This document shows positions 1 through 8,011 of a DNA stretch of 64,000 nt, piece by piece. The DNA lies in contig NZ_CP007142.1 of the NCBI RefSeq assembly GCF_000940805.1, positions 4,998,593 to 5,062,592 of the forward strand, written 5' to 3'. The position numbers and the translations under genes are program-made. Positions within the stretch are counted from its first letter, which is position 1. Each line of letters begins with the position of its first letter. The notes under the pieces are model-generated. The model had not been told where the DNA came from, did no database searches, and was given only the letters and a program-made list of their open reading frames with translations. Origin of the DNA: Gynuella sunshinyii YC6258. GTDB taxonomy: Bacteria > Pseudomonadota > Gammaproteobacteria > Pseudomonadales > Natronospirillaceae.

Positions 1-445
1 TAACCAGCGCCCGGCCGATGGCCAGTTGTTGTTGCTGACCACCAGAGAGATCACCGCCGCGGCGATGCAGCATATCTGCCAGCACCGGAAACAATTCGAA
101 TATCCGTTCGGGAATGTGCTTGCGTTTATCCTTGCGTATGGGCAGGCCGATGCGCAGATTTTCCTCCACTGTCAGCAGAGGAAAAATCTCCCGCCCCTGC
201 GGAACATAACCGATACCTGCCGGTGCTCTTTTTTCTGCCGGACGATTGTGTAATGGATAGTCATTGATGCGGATTTCTCCACTGCTGACCGGCAGCAACC
301 CCATCAGACACTTCAGCAGTGTGGTTTTACCAACGCCGTTGCGCCCCATGATGCAGGCACATGATCCCTGAGTGATGTTGAGATCCACGCCCCACAGGAT
401 CTGACTGCTACCGTAATGTTGCGTCACCTGTCTGAGTTCGATCAT
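1..445 (-). CDS. urtE: Urea ABC transporter ATP-binding subunit UrtE (partial, C-terminus outside window)
   Basis: ATPase subunit of the urea importer, acting at the cytoplasmic face of the inner membrane; the gene runs off the left edge. The visible ~148 residues begin MIELRQVTQHYG and contain a Walker A motif (GRNGVGKTT, about residues 36-44), a Q-loop region (GYVPQGREIFP) and the start of the ABC signature (LSGGQQQQLAIGRAL). The 'YVPQGREIFPLLTVEENL' stretch is typical of the LivF/UrtE branch. The ATG overlaps the urtD stop (ATGA), so translation is probably coupled. UrtE rather than LivF is assigned because the whole urtABCDE order is present. Confidence 0.93.
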   Translation of the reverse strand, partial: MIELRQVTQHYGSSQILWGVDLNITQGSCACIMGRNGVGKTTLLKCLMGLLPVSSGEIRINDYPLHNRPAEKRAPAGIGYVPQGREIFPLLTVEENLRIGLPIRKDKRKHIPERIFELFPVLADMLHRRGGDLSGGQQQQLAIGRALV

Positions 446-1254
446 GCGCTTTCTCCGAGATAAACATCGATGACATCGCGATTGTTCTGCACTTCATCCA
501 TGCTGCCTTCGGCCAATACCGAGCCCTGATGCAGCACGGTCACAGTACGGGCGATGCTACGGACAAATTCCATATCATGCTCAACCACGACGACGGTGTG
601 ATGGCCCGCCAGCGAGGTCAGCAGTTCGGCGGTCCGTTCGGTTTCCTGTGCCGTCATGCCGGCAACCGGTTCATCGATCAGCAACAGTCGCGGTTCGGCC
701 GCCAGCAGCATGCCGATTTCCAGCCATTGCTTCTGGCCATGAGACAATGCTCCAGCCAGCATGTGTCGCTGTTGTTGCAGGCCAATGATTTCCATCACCT
801 CATCGATACGTTCCCGCTGCCCGGCCGACAGGCGCGCCACCAGCGCTGGCAGAATGCCTTTATGGGTGTTGAGTGCCAGTTCAAGATTGTCCAATACGGT
901 ATGTGCCTCAAACACCGTCGGCTTTTGAAACTTGCGGCCTATGCCCAGCCGGGCGATATCCGCCTCACGTTTTTCCAGCAGGTTGTGAGTCTGACCAAAC
1001 CAAACGGAACCGCTGTCGCAGCGGGTTTTGCCGGTAATCACATCCATCAGGGTGGTTTTGCCGGCGCCATTGGCGCCGATCAGGCAGCGCAGTTCTCCAT
1101 CGTTGATGTAGAGATTCAGATTATTCAGGGCTTTAAAGCCATCGAAGCTGACACTCAGATCTTCAATGTAGAGAATGACCTGATGGGAGACATCGACCTT
1201 TACTTCCCGGGGCACCAGAAACGGCCACACCTGATCCCGTTGCAGTATGCTCAT
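442..1254 (-). CDS. urtD: Urea ABC transporter ATP-binding protein UrtD
   Basis: Second ATPase of the urea importer, LivG-like, 270 residues, the usual size. Walker A is GANGAGKTT (about residues 60-68), the signature-like segment is LSHGQKQWLEIGMLL, Walker B is LLLIDEPVAGMT, and the switch histidine is in VVVEHDMEFV. The 'SHGQKQWLEI' form of the signature is characteristic of UrtD. The first ~25 residues precede the ABC fold and may be a short extension, or a later start may be used. It overlaps urtC by 4 bases upstream and urtE by 4 bases downstream. Confidence 0.95.
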   Translation of the reverse strand: MSILQRDQVWPFLVPREVKVDVSHQVILYIEDLSVSFDGFKALNNLNLYINDGELRCLIGANGAGKTTLMDVITGKTRCDSGSVWFGQTHNLLEKREADIARLGIGRKFQKPTVFEAHTVLDNLELALNTHKGILPALVARLSAGQRERIDEVMEIIGLQQQRHMLAGALSHGQKQWLEIGMLLAAEPRLLLIDEPVAGMTAQETERTAELLTSLAGHHTVVVVEHDMEFVRSIARTVTVLHQGSVLAEGSMDEVQNNRDVIDVYLGESA

Positions 1255-2393
1255 GATTCTGACCTCTGACCGGATGAGTAAGATGATAACTTTCTAGCGG
1301 TCATACGGAATTTTGACGACAATCCGACCAGCCCTTTGGGCAAAAACAGTGTCACCAGCACAAACAAACCACCCAGAGCAAATAGCCAGGCTTCAGGCAG
1401 CAAGGCGGTAAAACGGGTTTTGGCATAGTTGACCAACAACGCGCCGATCACCGCACCTGCCAAAGTGCCACGACCACCGATGGCTACCCAGATCACGATC
1501 TCGATGGAGTTGATAGGAGCAAATTCACCCGGATTAATGATGCCAACCTGAGGCACATACAAAGCACCGGCCACCGCCGCAACTACAGCGGAATACACAA
1601 ACAGCCAGACCTTGTAACGTTCGGTCTGGTAACCGAGAAACCGGGCCCTGGCCTCACCATCACGAATAGCGATGATGACCTTGCCAAAACGTGAACGCAG
1701 AATCGCCTGACTCGACCACAACGCGACGATCAATAACACCGCAGACAGCAGTAGCAACACCACGCGGGTGGTGTCGGCCTGTAAGCTGAAACCGAGCATA
1801 TCTTTAAAATCAGTCAGGCCGTTATTACCGCCAAAACCCATTTCGTTGCGAAAAAAACTCAGCATGAAGGCATAGGTCAGAGCCTGGGTCATGATAGACA
1901 GATAAACGCCGGTTACCCGGGAACGAAATGCCAGCCAGCCGAACAGAAACGCCAGACCGCCCGGAATCAATATCACCATGAGCAGGGCAAACCAGAACTG
2001 ATCCATGCCGAGCCAGTACCACGGCAGTTCCTTCCAGTTCAGAAACACCATGAAGTCCGGCAACAGGGCATTGCCGTAAACACCGCGTTCACCGATCTGA
2101 CGCATCAGATACATACCCATGGCATAACCGCCAAGGGCAAAAAAGACACCATGACCAAGACTCAGAATGCCACAGTAGCCCCAGATCACATCAACCGCCA
2201 GCGCCAGCATGGCGTAGCACAGATATTTACCCAGCAAGGTAACGGTGTAGGTACTCACATGCAGTGCTGAAGATTCCGGTATTAACAGATTTCCCAGCGC
2301 CGCCAGCAGTGCCATGGCAAATACCGCCACCACAACCGGCCAGGTCGCGGTCAACTTAGCGTCACGCTGACGCCAAAGACTGAACAGACTCAT
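1251..2393 (-). CDS. urtC: Urea ABC transporter permease UrtC
   Basis: LivM-like inner-membrane permease of the urea importer, 380 residues with about ten hydrophobic segments. Family-typical stretches include LCYAMLALAVDVIWGYCGILSLGHGVFFALGGYAMGMYL and the EAA-like loop IRDGEARARFLGYQTERYKVWLFV. The long loop containing PDFMVFLNWKELPWYW is typical of UrtC and separates it from generic LivM. The start overlaps the end of urtB by 4 bases and the end overlaps urtD, consistent with one polycistronic message. Confidence 0.95.
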   Translation of the reverse strand: MSLFSLWRQRDAKLTATWPVVVAVFAMALLAALGNLLIPESSALHVSTYTVTLLGKYLCYAMLALAVDVIWGYCGILSLGHGVFFALGGYAMGMYLMRQIGERGVYGNALLPDFMVFLNWKELPWYWLGMDQFWFALLMVILIPGGLAFLFGWLAFRSRVTGVYLSIMTQALTYAFMLSFFRNEMGFGGNNGLTDFKDMLGFSLQADTTRVVLLLLSAVLLIVALWSSQAILRSRFGKVIIAIRDGEARARFLGYQTERYKVWLFVYSAVVAAVAGALYVPQVGIINPGEFAPINSIEIVIWVAIGGRGTLAGAVIGALLVNYAKTRFTALLPEAWLFALGGLFVLVTLFLPKGLVGLSSKFRMTARKLSSYSSGQRSES

Positions 2394-3991
2394 TCCGCCG
2401 CCCTCCCTTTTTGCGGAAACAGTCCACGTGGTCGTTTCTGGATAAACAGAATGATGAAGACCAATACCAGAATACTCGCGAGCACCGCACCCGTGACCGG
2501 CTCCAGAAACTTATTGGCAACCCCCAAAGTAAACGCCGCAACCAGGGTGCCCAGTAAATTGCCAACACCACCAAACACCACCACCATGAACGAGTCGATG
2601 ATATAGCTCTGCCCCAGGTTCGGGCCGACATTGGTCAGCTGGCTCAGGGCCACTCCGGCGATGCCGGCAATGCCGGAACCCAGACCAAAAGTCAAAGCAT
2701 CCACCCGCTCGGTATGAACCCCCATGGCTCTGGCCATATCGCGATTCTGGGAAACAGCCCGGACATTAAGACCCAATGAGGTTTTCTTCAAAATAAGCAG
2801 CAGTAAGCCAAAGACCAGCAGCGCAAACACAAAGATGTATAAGCGGTTCAGGGTCAGGGATAACACCGGATTGAGTTCAATCGAACCGCTCATCCACGAA
2901 GGGGTTGCCACTTGCCGGTTCAGCGGTGAAAAAACCGTTCTGACCAGCTGCTGCAAAATCAGGCTGACCCCAAAAGTCGCCAATAAAGTTTCCAACGGCC
3001 GGCCATGCAGAAATCGAATAATGCCACGCTCAATCAACACGCCGGCCAAACCTGAAACCATGAAAGCTGCCGGCACCGCCACCCATAAGGAATAATCGAT
3101 GGCATTGGGCATCAGCAGTTGCACAACGTAGGTGGTATAAGCCCCAAGCATAATCATTTCGCCATGAGCCATATTGATCACCCCCATGACGCCAAAGGTG
3201 ATGGCCAGACCGATGGCCGCCAGCAATAACACCGATCCGAGACTGAGACCAAAAAACAGCTGATCCAGTCGGCCGTACCAGGCCACCCGCTGTTCGATAT
3301 CCGCCACCGCCCGTCGGGCAGCGGACTGAACCGCTGGCCTGGTATCGTCTTTGGCCAACCGGTTTAAAGCGTTACGAACATCGGTTTCAAGACTGTTACG
3401 AAGCTGACCAATGGCCGCCACTCTTTCGTTATCATCCTGAGCGGATTCAGCGCTATACAGAGCAATGGCCGTCGCCATGATAGCTTTGACCCGTTGGTCC
3501 TGTTCACCAGAGTACAATGCGCGAATAGTGGCCATGGTGTCTGCATCCAGTTCGGACAGCAACGACCGTACTGCGGTATAGCGCAGATCCGGTTGACGTG
3601 CATTGAGTTGTAACCGCGAAATGATCTGTCGCAACTGACCGCGCAAGGTATTGTTCACCCGGACCTTGCTGATTTGTTGCTTAGACAACGATTCGATACG
3701 ATGACCGCTGAGTATTTCCTGATATTGATCGATACCGTTGACCGATGTGACCGAAACCAGCGTATGGTCGGATTTCAGATAATAGAGATCACCCGCCAAC
3801 AGGCCATGAAATAGCGGTAGTAATGCTTCTCCGCCTTCGACTTCCAGCTGTTCAAGGATAGGTGCCATATCTTTCAGGCGGGCTTCTGTCAGTTGCTGTA
3901 GCAACTCATTAACAGAGGCATCTTCGTTCTGCGCCCAAGCCGGCCATGCCTGACAGATACACAAGACACAAAAAAACATCAGTTTTTTCAC
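2390..3991 (-). CDS. urtB: Urea ABC transporter permease UrtB
   Basis: LivH-like permease of the urea importer. It has a signal-like N-terminus (FFCVLCICQAWPAWA), a periplasmic helical extension of about 210 residues with HEAT-like character, then a membrane domain of about eight segments (GLAITFGVMGVINMAHGEMIMLGAY, RAVSQNRDMARAMGV). The extension is a UrtB hallmark that LivH lacks. The GTG at 3991 is preferred because GGAG lies 6 bases upstream; an open frame reaches 4066, and an internal ATG is at 3979. It lies ~100 bases after urtA and overlaps urtC. Confidence 0.93.
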   Translation of the reverse strand: MKKLMFFCVLCICQAWPAWAQNEDASVNELLQQLTEARLKDMAPILEQLEVEGGEALLPLFHGLLAGDLYYLKSDHTLVSVTSVNGIDQYQEILSGHRIESLSKQQISKVRVNNTLRGQLRQIISRLQLNARQPDLRYTAVRSLLSELDADTMATIRALYSGEQDQRVKAIMATAIALYSAESAQDDNERVAAIGQLRNSLETDVRNALNRLAKDDTRPAVQSAARRAVADIEQRVAWYGRLDQLFFGLSLGSVLLLAAIGLAITFGVMGVINMAHGEMIMLGAYTTYVVQLLMPNAIDYSLWVAVPAAFMVSGLAGVLIERGIIRFLHGRPLETLLATFGVSLILQQLVRTVFSPLNRQVATPSWMSGSIELNPVLSLTLNRLYIFVFALLVFGLLLLILKKTSLGLNVRAVSQNRDMARAMGVHTERVDALTFGLGSGIAGIAGVALSQLTNVGPNLGQSYIIDSFMVVVFGGVGNLLGTLVAAFTLGVANKFLEPVTGAVLASILVLVFIILFIQKRPRGLFPQKGRAAE

Positions 3992-4093
3992 CCTACACTC
4001 CAGCAGATTGATATTTGAATGAATGGATACGTATGACGGTGGCTGAACACTGGCGATCCACATCATCAGAGACCGCCAGTGCCGATACTTGCC

Positions 4094-5386
4094 TTATGAG
4101 CCGTAGTTCTGCCCGGAGCAGGTTTTGGTTTTGGTGTTGTAATTGCCGCATTTGATCGGAGTGGTCCAATCGGAAATCAGATCTTTCGAACCAGGCAGGA
4201 AATCTGACCAGGCATCGCCGGCCACCAGACCATCGGTTTCCCAGACCACTTCAAACTGGCCATCATCCTGTATCTCACCGATCAGTACCGGTTTGCTCAG
4301 ATGATGATTTTCGTTCATGACCGCCATACCACCGGTCAGGTTGGGAGTCTGTATGCCGATCATCGCCTGTTCGACCTTGTCGACATCGGTCGTGCCGGCT
4401 TTCTCAACCGCTTTCACCCACATATTGAAACCGATATAAGTGGCTTCCATCGGATCATTGGTGACCCTGGCGTTATTACCAATAAACTGATGCCACTGTT
4501 TGATAAACGCCTGGTTTTCGGGTGTATCCACACTTTCAAAATAATTCCAGGCTGCCAGATGGCCGACCAGAGGCGTGGTATCGATACCGGACAATTCCTC
4601 CTCACCAACGGAAAACGCAACCACGGGAATGTCTTCTGCGGAAACACCCTGATTACCGAGTTCCTTATAAAAAGGTACATTGGCGTCACCGTTGATGGTG
4701 GAGACCACGGCCGTCTTTTTACCTTCACTGCCAAATTTCTTGATATCGGAAACGATGGACTGCCAGTCAGAATGACCGAAAGGAGTGTAGTTGATCATGA
4801 TATCGGCATCCGCGACACCTTTGGCTTTAAGGTAGGCTTCGAGGATCTTGTTGGTCGTACGTGGATACACGTAGTCGGTTCCCGCCAGTACCCAGCGTTT
4901 AACACCGAGATCATTCATCAGATAATCCACTGCCGGAATAGCCTGTTGATTCGGTGCCGCACCGGTATAAAACACATTTTTTGAGGACTCTTCACCTTCA
5001 TACTGCACCGGATAAAACAGTAACCCGTTCAGCTCTTCGATCACCGGCAAAACAGATTTACGGGACACGGATGTCCAGCAGCCAAAAATGACATCGACCT
5101 GATCCTTGGTCAGTAACTCCCGGGTTTTCTCCGCAAACAACGGCCAGTTAGAAGCCGGATCAACCACCACGGCTTCCAGTTTTTTACCCAGCAACCCGCC
5201 TTTTTTATTTTGCTCGTCCACCATCATCAGCACAGTATCTTTCAGGGTGGTTTCACTGATGGCCATCGTTCCCGACAGCGAATGCAATACACCCACTTTA
5301 ATGGTATCGGCCGCCAGAGCGCCCATCGTCAACAAACCAGCCGTCACACCGAGTGCCAGCCCTTTCAGCAATTTAACAGGTTTCAT
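4094..5386 (-). CDS. urtA: Urea ABC transporter substrate-binding protein UrtA
   Basis: Periplasmic urea-binding protein, 430 residues. The signal peptide is MKPVKLLKGLALGVTAGLLTMGALA, cleaved before ADTIKVGVLHSLSGTMAISE. UrtA-typical segments are VFGCWTSVSRKSVLPV, GLLFYPVQYEGEESS and YTGAAPNQQAIPAVDYL. The C-terminus CGNYNTKTKTCSGQNYGS carries a cysteine pair common in the family. It is the first gene of urtABCDE, with a GGGGGAACCGGG region upstream of the ATG acting as ribosome binding site. No urease genes are visible; they may lie beyond the left edge. Confidence 0.96.
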   Translation of the reverse strand: MKPVKLLKGLALGVTAGLLTMGALAADTIKVGVLHSLSGTMAISETTLKDTVLMMVDEQNKKGGLLGKKLEAVVVDPASNWPLFAEKTRELLTKDQVDVIFGCWTSVSRKSVLPVIEELNGLLFYPVQYEGEESSKNVFYTGAAPNQQAIPAVDYLMNDLGVKRWVLAGTDYVYPRTTNKILEAYLKAKGVADADIMINYTPFGHSDWQSIVSDIKKFGSEGKKTAVVSTINGDANVPFYKELGNQGVSAEDIPVVAFSVGEEELSGIDTTPLVGHLAAWNYFESVDTPENQAFIKQWHQFIGNNARVTNDPMEATYIGFNMWVKAVEKAGTTDVDKVEQAMIGIQTPNLTGGMAVMNENHHLSKPVLIGEIQDDGQFEVVWETDGLVAGDAWSDFLPGSKDLISDWTTPIKCGNYNTKTKTCSGQNYGS

Positions 5387-5502
5387 GATTCCCGGTTCCC
5401 CCAGAATTTGGTTAATGCGTAAGACAACAATGAAACAAAGCGTTCCATGACATTATTCAGAGAGGAGTACCGTTCAGGTATGCGCTGATTGACTCAGAAA
5501 GC

Positions 5503-5518
5503 TACGTCATTTGACGTA
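5503..5518. promoter_or_regulatory. Perfect 7-2-7 palindrome upstream of urtA (candidate operator)
   Basis: TACGTCA-TT-TGACGTA is a perfect inverted repeat centred about 124 bases upstream of the urtA start, in the only gene-free gap before the urea operon. Size and symmetry suit a dimeric helix-turn-helix regulator such as the LuxR-type response regulator at 12400-13317. That pairing is inference; I could not identify convincing -35/-10 elements here. Confidence 0.45.
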
Positions 5519-5623
5519 CTCAGTAGAAGTTGTTGAGATTTCTCACCCGGTATAAATGCCTGCCGGAGTCAGACGTTGTCAGCATTTTTCCCCAGCAGCA
5601 TCCAAAGATTTGAACGTCGACAA

Positions 5624-5653
5624 AGCAAAAAAAAGCAGCCATCTGGCTGCTTT
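5624..5653 (-). terminator. Rho-independent terminator of the first GLUG gene
   Basis: A 9-bp perfect stem (AAAGCAGCC/GGCTGCTTT) with a 4-base loop lies 18 bases after the stop codon, followed on the minus strand by a run of eight T. It also insulates the GLUG gene from the urtA promoter region. Confidence 0.88.
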
Positions 5654-5714
5654 GTTTATATGGGAACTGATTATTTCAGGGTTGGATAATCATTTTCAGA
5701 GCCGAAGTCCCAGA
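5631..5714. repeat. 84-bp perfect direct repeat, copy 1 (3' end of the first GLUG gene)
   Basis: Identical base for base to 7928-8011. It covers the terminator hairpin, the short 3' untranslated stretch, the stop codon and the last ~14 codons (ending DFGSENDYPTLK). The rest of the two genes is clearly diverged, so this end was either duplicated or converted recently or is kept constant by selection. Confidence 0.95.
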
Positions 5715-7272
5715 TGTCGCTGTCCCATCCTTTATAAATGGACGGATTACAACCATCGTCACTATTTCTTGTCCGACATTTCAAATCAGCACTGCTGTAA
5801 CCATATCCGGTCGCACTGACCTTTATGCCACTGGTAGTGATATCCCAATAGCTGCTCTCAACTCTTATTGTTTTCTTAAAAAATCCATTTCCATCGGAAA
5901 AATCACCAACCAGTCCACCAACACTTTCCTGCCCCTTTACCCGACCAATTGAATAGGTACGATAAATATCCAGGTACACTTCAGAACCACCCATTTCCAC
6001 AAAGCCAATCAACCCCCCAACCTCTTGGATACCACGAACGTCTGTCCAGGCATAACTGTCATAAATTTCCATCACGGAGTAACTGGCGGTCGCAGAACCA
6101 ATCAACCCACCCACAGCATTTTTACCGCTGGCATAGCCTTTGGCTGACAAACGAGTAGCCCGTACGTAGGCATAGCCATCGCTATCCAGCTCACCGATCA
6201 ACCCACCGACGTAATCTTTTGTAGCAATCACCATGCTGTTCGACTCACTGTTGGCAATGTAGAGGCCAGTGTTATCTCCACTTCCAATCGCGGAGCCGAT
6301 CAGGCCACCAACCTTGCTCTCTCCAGTCACGGTTACTTCGGTCCGATTGGAGTCGACGCGAGCATATACACTAAAATCGATACTACCTCCGTTGCTGGTC
6401 AGCAGATATCCGACAAGACCGCCAACCTTTGAGCGTCCAGCGACCTGCCCGTTAATGGAATTACCCAACAAGCTCACATAGGTGGAATCTGAGTCAGAGA
6501 AGCCAGTATCAAGACCAACATAGCCGACCAGACCACCAGTGTTGTCAGCACCGACAACCATAATATTGGAGGTATTACCATGCAGTTTGACGATGGCACA
6601 ATTTTCGGCATTGACGTATCCGACCAATCCACCTACATACTTTTCACCGGAAATCACACCATTAACTCTGCTATCGGACAAAACCACCTGCCGACCTTCA
6701 TAGGCATGGTCGATCGAACCAACGATCCCCCCTACATAGTTATTTCCGTATATGAGGGCTTCCCGCAGAACCAGGTCAGAAATCTTGACATCCTGGTCAG
6801 GCTGACTGCTGACGACACCGAACAATCCAACGAAGTCATTATCTGTACGGTCGATATACAGCTTGTTAATGGTATGGCCATTACCATTAAAATGAGCAGC
6901 AAACGGGTCAAGCTTGCTACCGACAGGTTCCCAGCCTTTGCCATCATTCCAGAAAGGATTTTTGTCTGACCACAGGCCGCTCCCATCGGGATCAAAATCA
7001 AGATCCTTCACCAGCTCATAACCAATACAACCGGATACCGGGCACCCAGCATCCAGACTGTTGCCGTCGATATCAATGTAACTGCTACCAATCAGGTTGT
7101 AACGAATCTGATTAAGTTCTTCAATGGTGGAGATCTCAATCAAGCCATTGTTATCGACATCAACATCCTCAGGATTGACAGCATGTGTTAAAGGAGCTAT
7201 CAATGTGGCGGCCAATAACACAAAATTTTTTGAAGACTGATTGATTAATTTTCTTGTCAAGACAGATTTCAT
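5671..7272 (-). CDS. Secreted GLUG-repeat protein, paralogue 1
   Basis: Function unknown; predicted exported beta-helical protein of 533 residues. The signal peptide ends LLAATLIAPLTHA before VNPEDVD. Next come an acidic loop (DVDVDNNGLIEI) and a second one (DFDPDGSG), both like calcium loops, a CPVSGC pair, and then nine GLUG motifs of the [VT]GG[IL][VI]G type spaced ~35-45 residues (VGGIVGS to VGGLVGD). The tail is SSYWD...WDFGSENDYPTLK. The ATG at 7272 is chosen because AAGGAAAG precedes it; an in-frame start at 7290 lacks one. Such proteins occur as surface or adhesin-like proteins; no sorting signal is visible. Paralogues lie at 7968 and 10523. Confidence 0.88.
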   Translation of the reverse strand: MKSVLTRKLINQSSKNFVLLAATLIAPLTHAVNPEDVDVDNNGLIEISTIEELNQIRYNLIGSSYIDIDGNSLDAGCPVSGCIGYELVKDLDFDPDGSGLWSDKNPFWNDGKGWEPVGSKLDPFAAHFNGNGHTINKLYIDRTDNDFVGLFGVVSSQPDQDVKISDLVLREALIYGNNYVGGIVGSIDHAYEGRQVVLSDSRVNGVISGEKYVGGLVGYVNAENCAIVKLHGNTSNIMVVGADNTGGLVGYVGLDTGFSDSDSTYVSLLGNSINGQVAGRSKVGGLVGYLLTSNGGSIDFSVYARVDSNRTEVTVTGESKVGGLIGSAIGSGDNTGLYIANSESNSMVIATKDYVGGLIGELDSDGYAYVRATRLSAKGYASGKNAVGGLIGSATASYSVMEIYDSYAWTDVRGIQEVGGLIGFVEMGGSEVYLDIYRTYSIGRVKGQESVGGLVGDFSDGNGFFKKTIRVESSYWDITTSGIKVSATGYGYSSADLKCRTRNSDDGCNPSIYKGWDSDIWDFGSENDYPTLK

Positions 7273-7318
7273 CTTTACTTTCCTTGCCATAGGTTAATTC
7301 ACATTTTAAATCTATAGA

Positions 7319-7353
7319 GCCATCCTTCGACTACACATTCTGAAATTGGCCAA
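7319..7353 (-). promoter_or_regulatory. Conserved leader block before GLUG gene 1
   Basis: On the minus strand this reads TTGGCCAATTTCAGA, a few variable bases, then GTCGAAGGATGGC. It ends 47 bases before the ATG. Near-identical blocks sit at the same distance from the other two GLUG genes. Whether it acts as DNA operator, promoter part or mRNA leader cannot be told from sequence. Confidence 0.6.
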
Positions 7354-7927
7354 CCAAAGACTGAAAAACAAATAATATTTTATTAAACAACTACAGAATT
7401 AAAAATCCTGCCGAACAAACATATAAAATATTTTCCTAATATTCTATAAGACGATTTAACCAGGCGCATAAATTCTTTCGGAGAGAATTCTCAGGGATTC
7501 AAAAACGCCATTTCATTTTTTTAAGCATTGGTTTAGTAACATAACTCGAGGGATTGACCGCCATGGAAATTCAGTTTTTCCAACACTTGAATAAAAGATG
7601 AAGCATGACAAGAAAAGGCTATTAACCCGACAATACCCTATAGAAACAATCAGGTACTTTCCTTTGTGGAGCAGAAGGTATCGAAACTGGAAGTTCATGA
7701 ATTTTAATAGTTCAGATTATGAGTTTGAGATCAGCGTTGATCTGTCATCCCTTTTTGATCAAAGGCCCAAATAACTTACCAATATGACGGGACGAGAAAC
7801 CTTTTGCTCAAACAGACATTAAGAGGCGAATCGTTTGAATCAGGAGGCCATTGCAATAGGCTGGAGATAAATGTTACAGACACTTCGTGGGTGCTGAGTG
7901 TTTACCAATCATGACGACAGAGAAACC
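7354..7927. other. Gene-free, AT-rich spacer between GLUG genes 1 and 2
   Basis: About 570 bases with no supported gene. The only open frame (7513-7698, minus, 61 residues) has no family resemblance and no clear ribosome site. The spacer probably holds the promoter of GLUG gene 1. No mobile-element ends were recognised. Confidence 0.6.
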
Positions 7928-8011
7928 AAAAGCAGCCATCTGGCTGCTTTGTTTATATGGGAACTGATTATTTCAGGGTTGGATAATCATTTTCAGAGCC
8001 GAAGTCCCAGA
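7928..8011. repeat. 84-bp perfect direct repeat, copy 2 (3' end of the second GLUG gene)
   Basis: Base-for-base copy of 5631-5714 covering the hairpin, 3' untranslated stretch, stop codon and the last codons of paralogue 2. Identity stops abruptly on both sides: on the outer side the T-run of copy 1 is replaced by other sequence. Confidence 0.95.
7929..7950 (-). terminator. Hairpin terminator of the second GLUG gene
   Basis: Same 9-bp stem and 4-base loop as the terminator of paralogue 1, but followed on the minus strand by only TTTTGG, so termination may be weaker than in copy 1. Confidence 0.7.

Noticed and set aside
529-1269. 246-residue plus-strand open frame antisense to urtD
   Set aside because: Lies wholly over a clear ABC ATPase gene; composition is that of a shadow frame with no recognisable domain.
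4301-4984. 227-residue plus-strand frame over urtA
   Set aside because: Antisense shadow of a well-supported substrate-binding protein gene.
7513-7698. 61-residue minus-strand frame in the GLUG 1-2 spacer
   Set aside because: AT-rich spacer, no ribosome site, no resemblance to any family; treated as chance.
5631-8011. 84-bp direct repeats as ends of a transposon
   Set aside because: They are direct repeats at homologous gene ends, contain coding sequence and a terminator, and no transposase lies between them.
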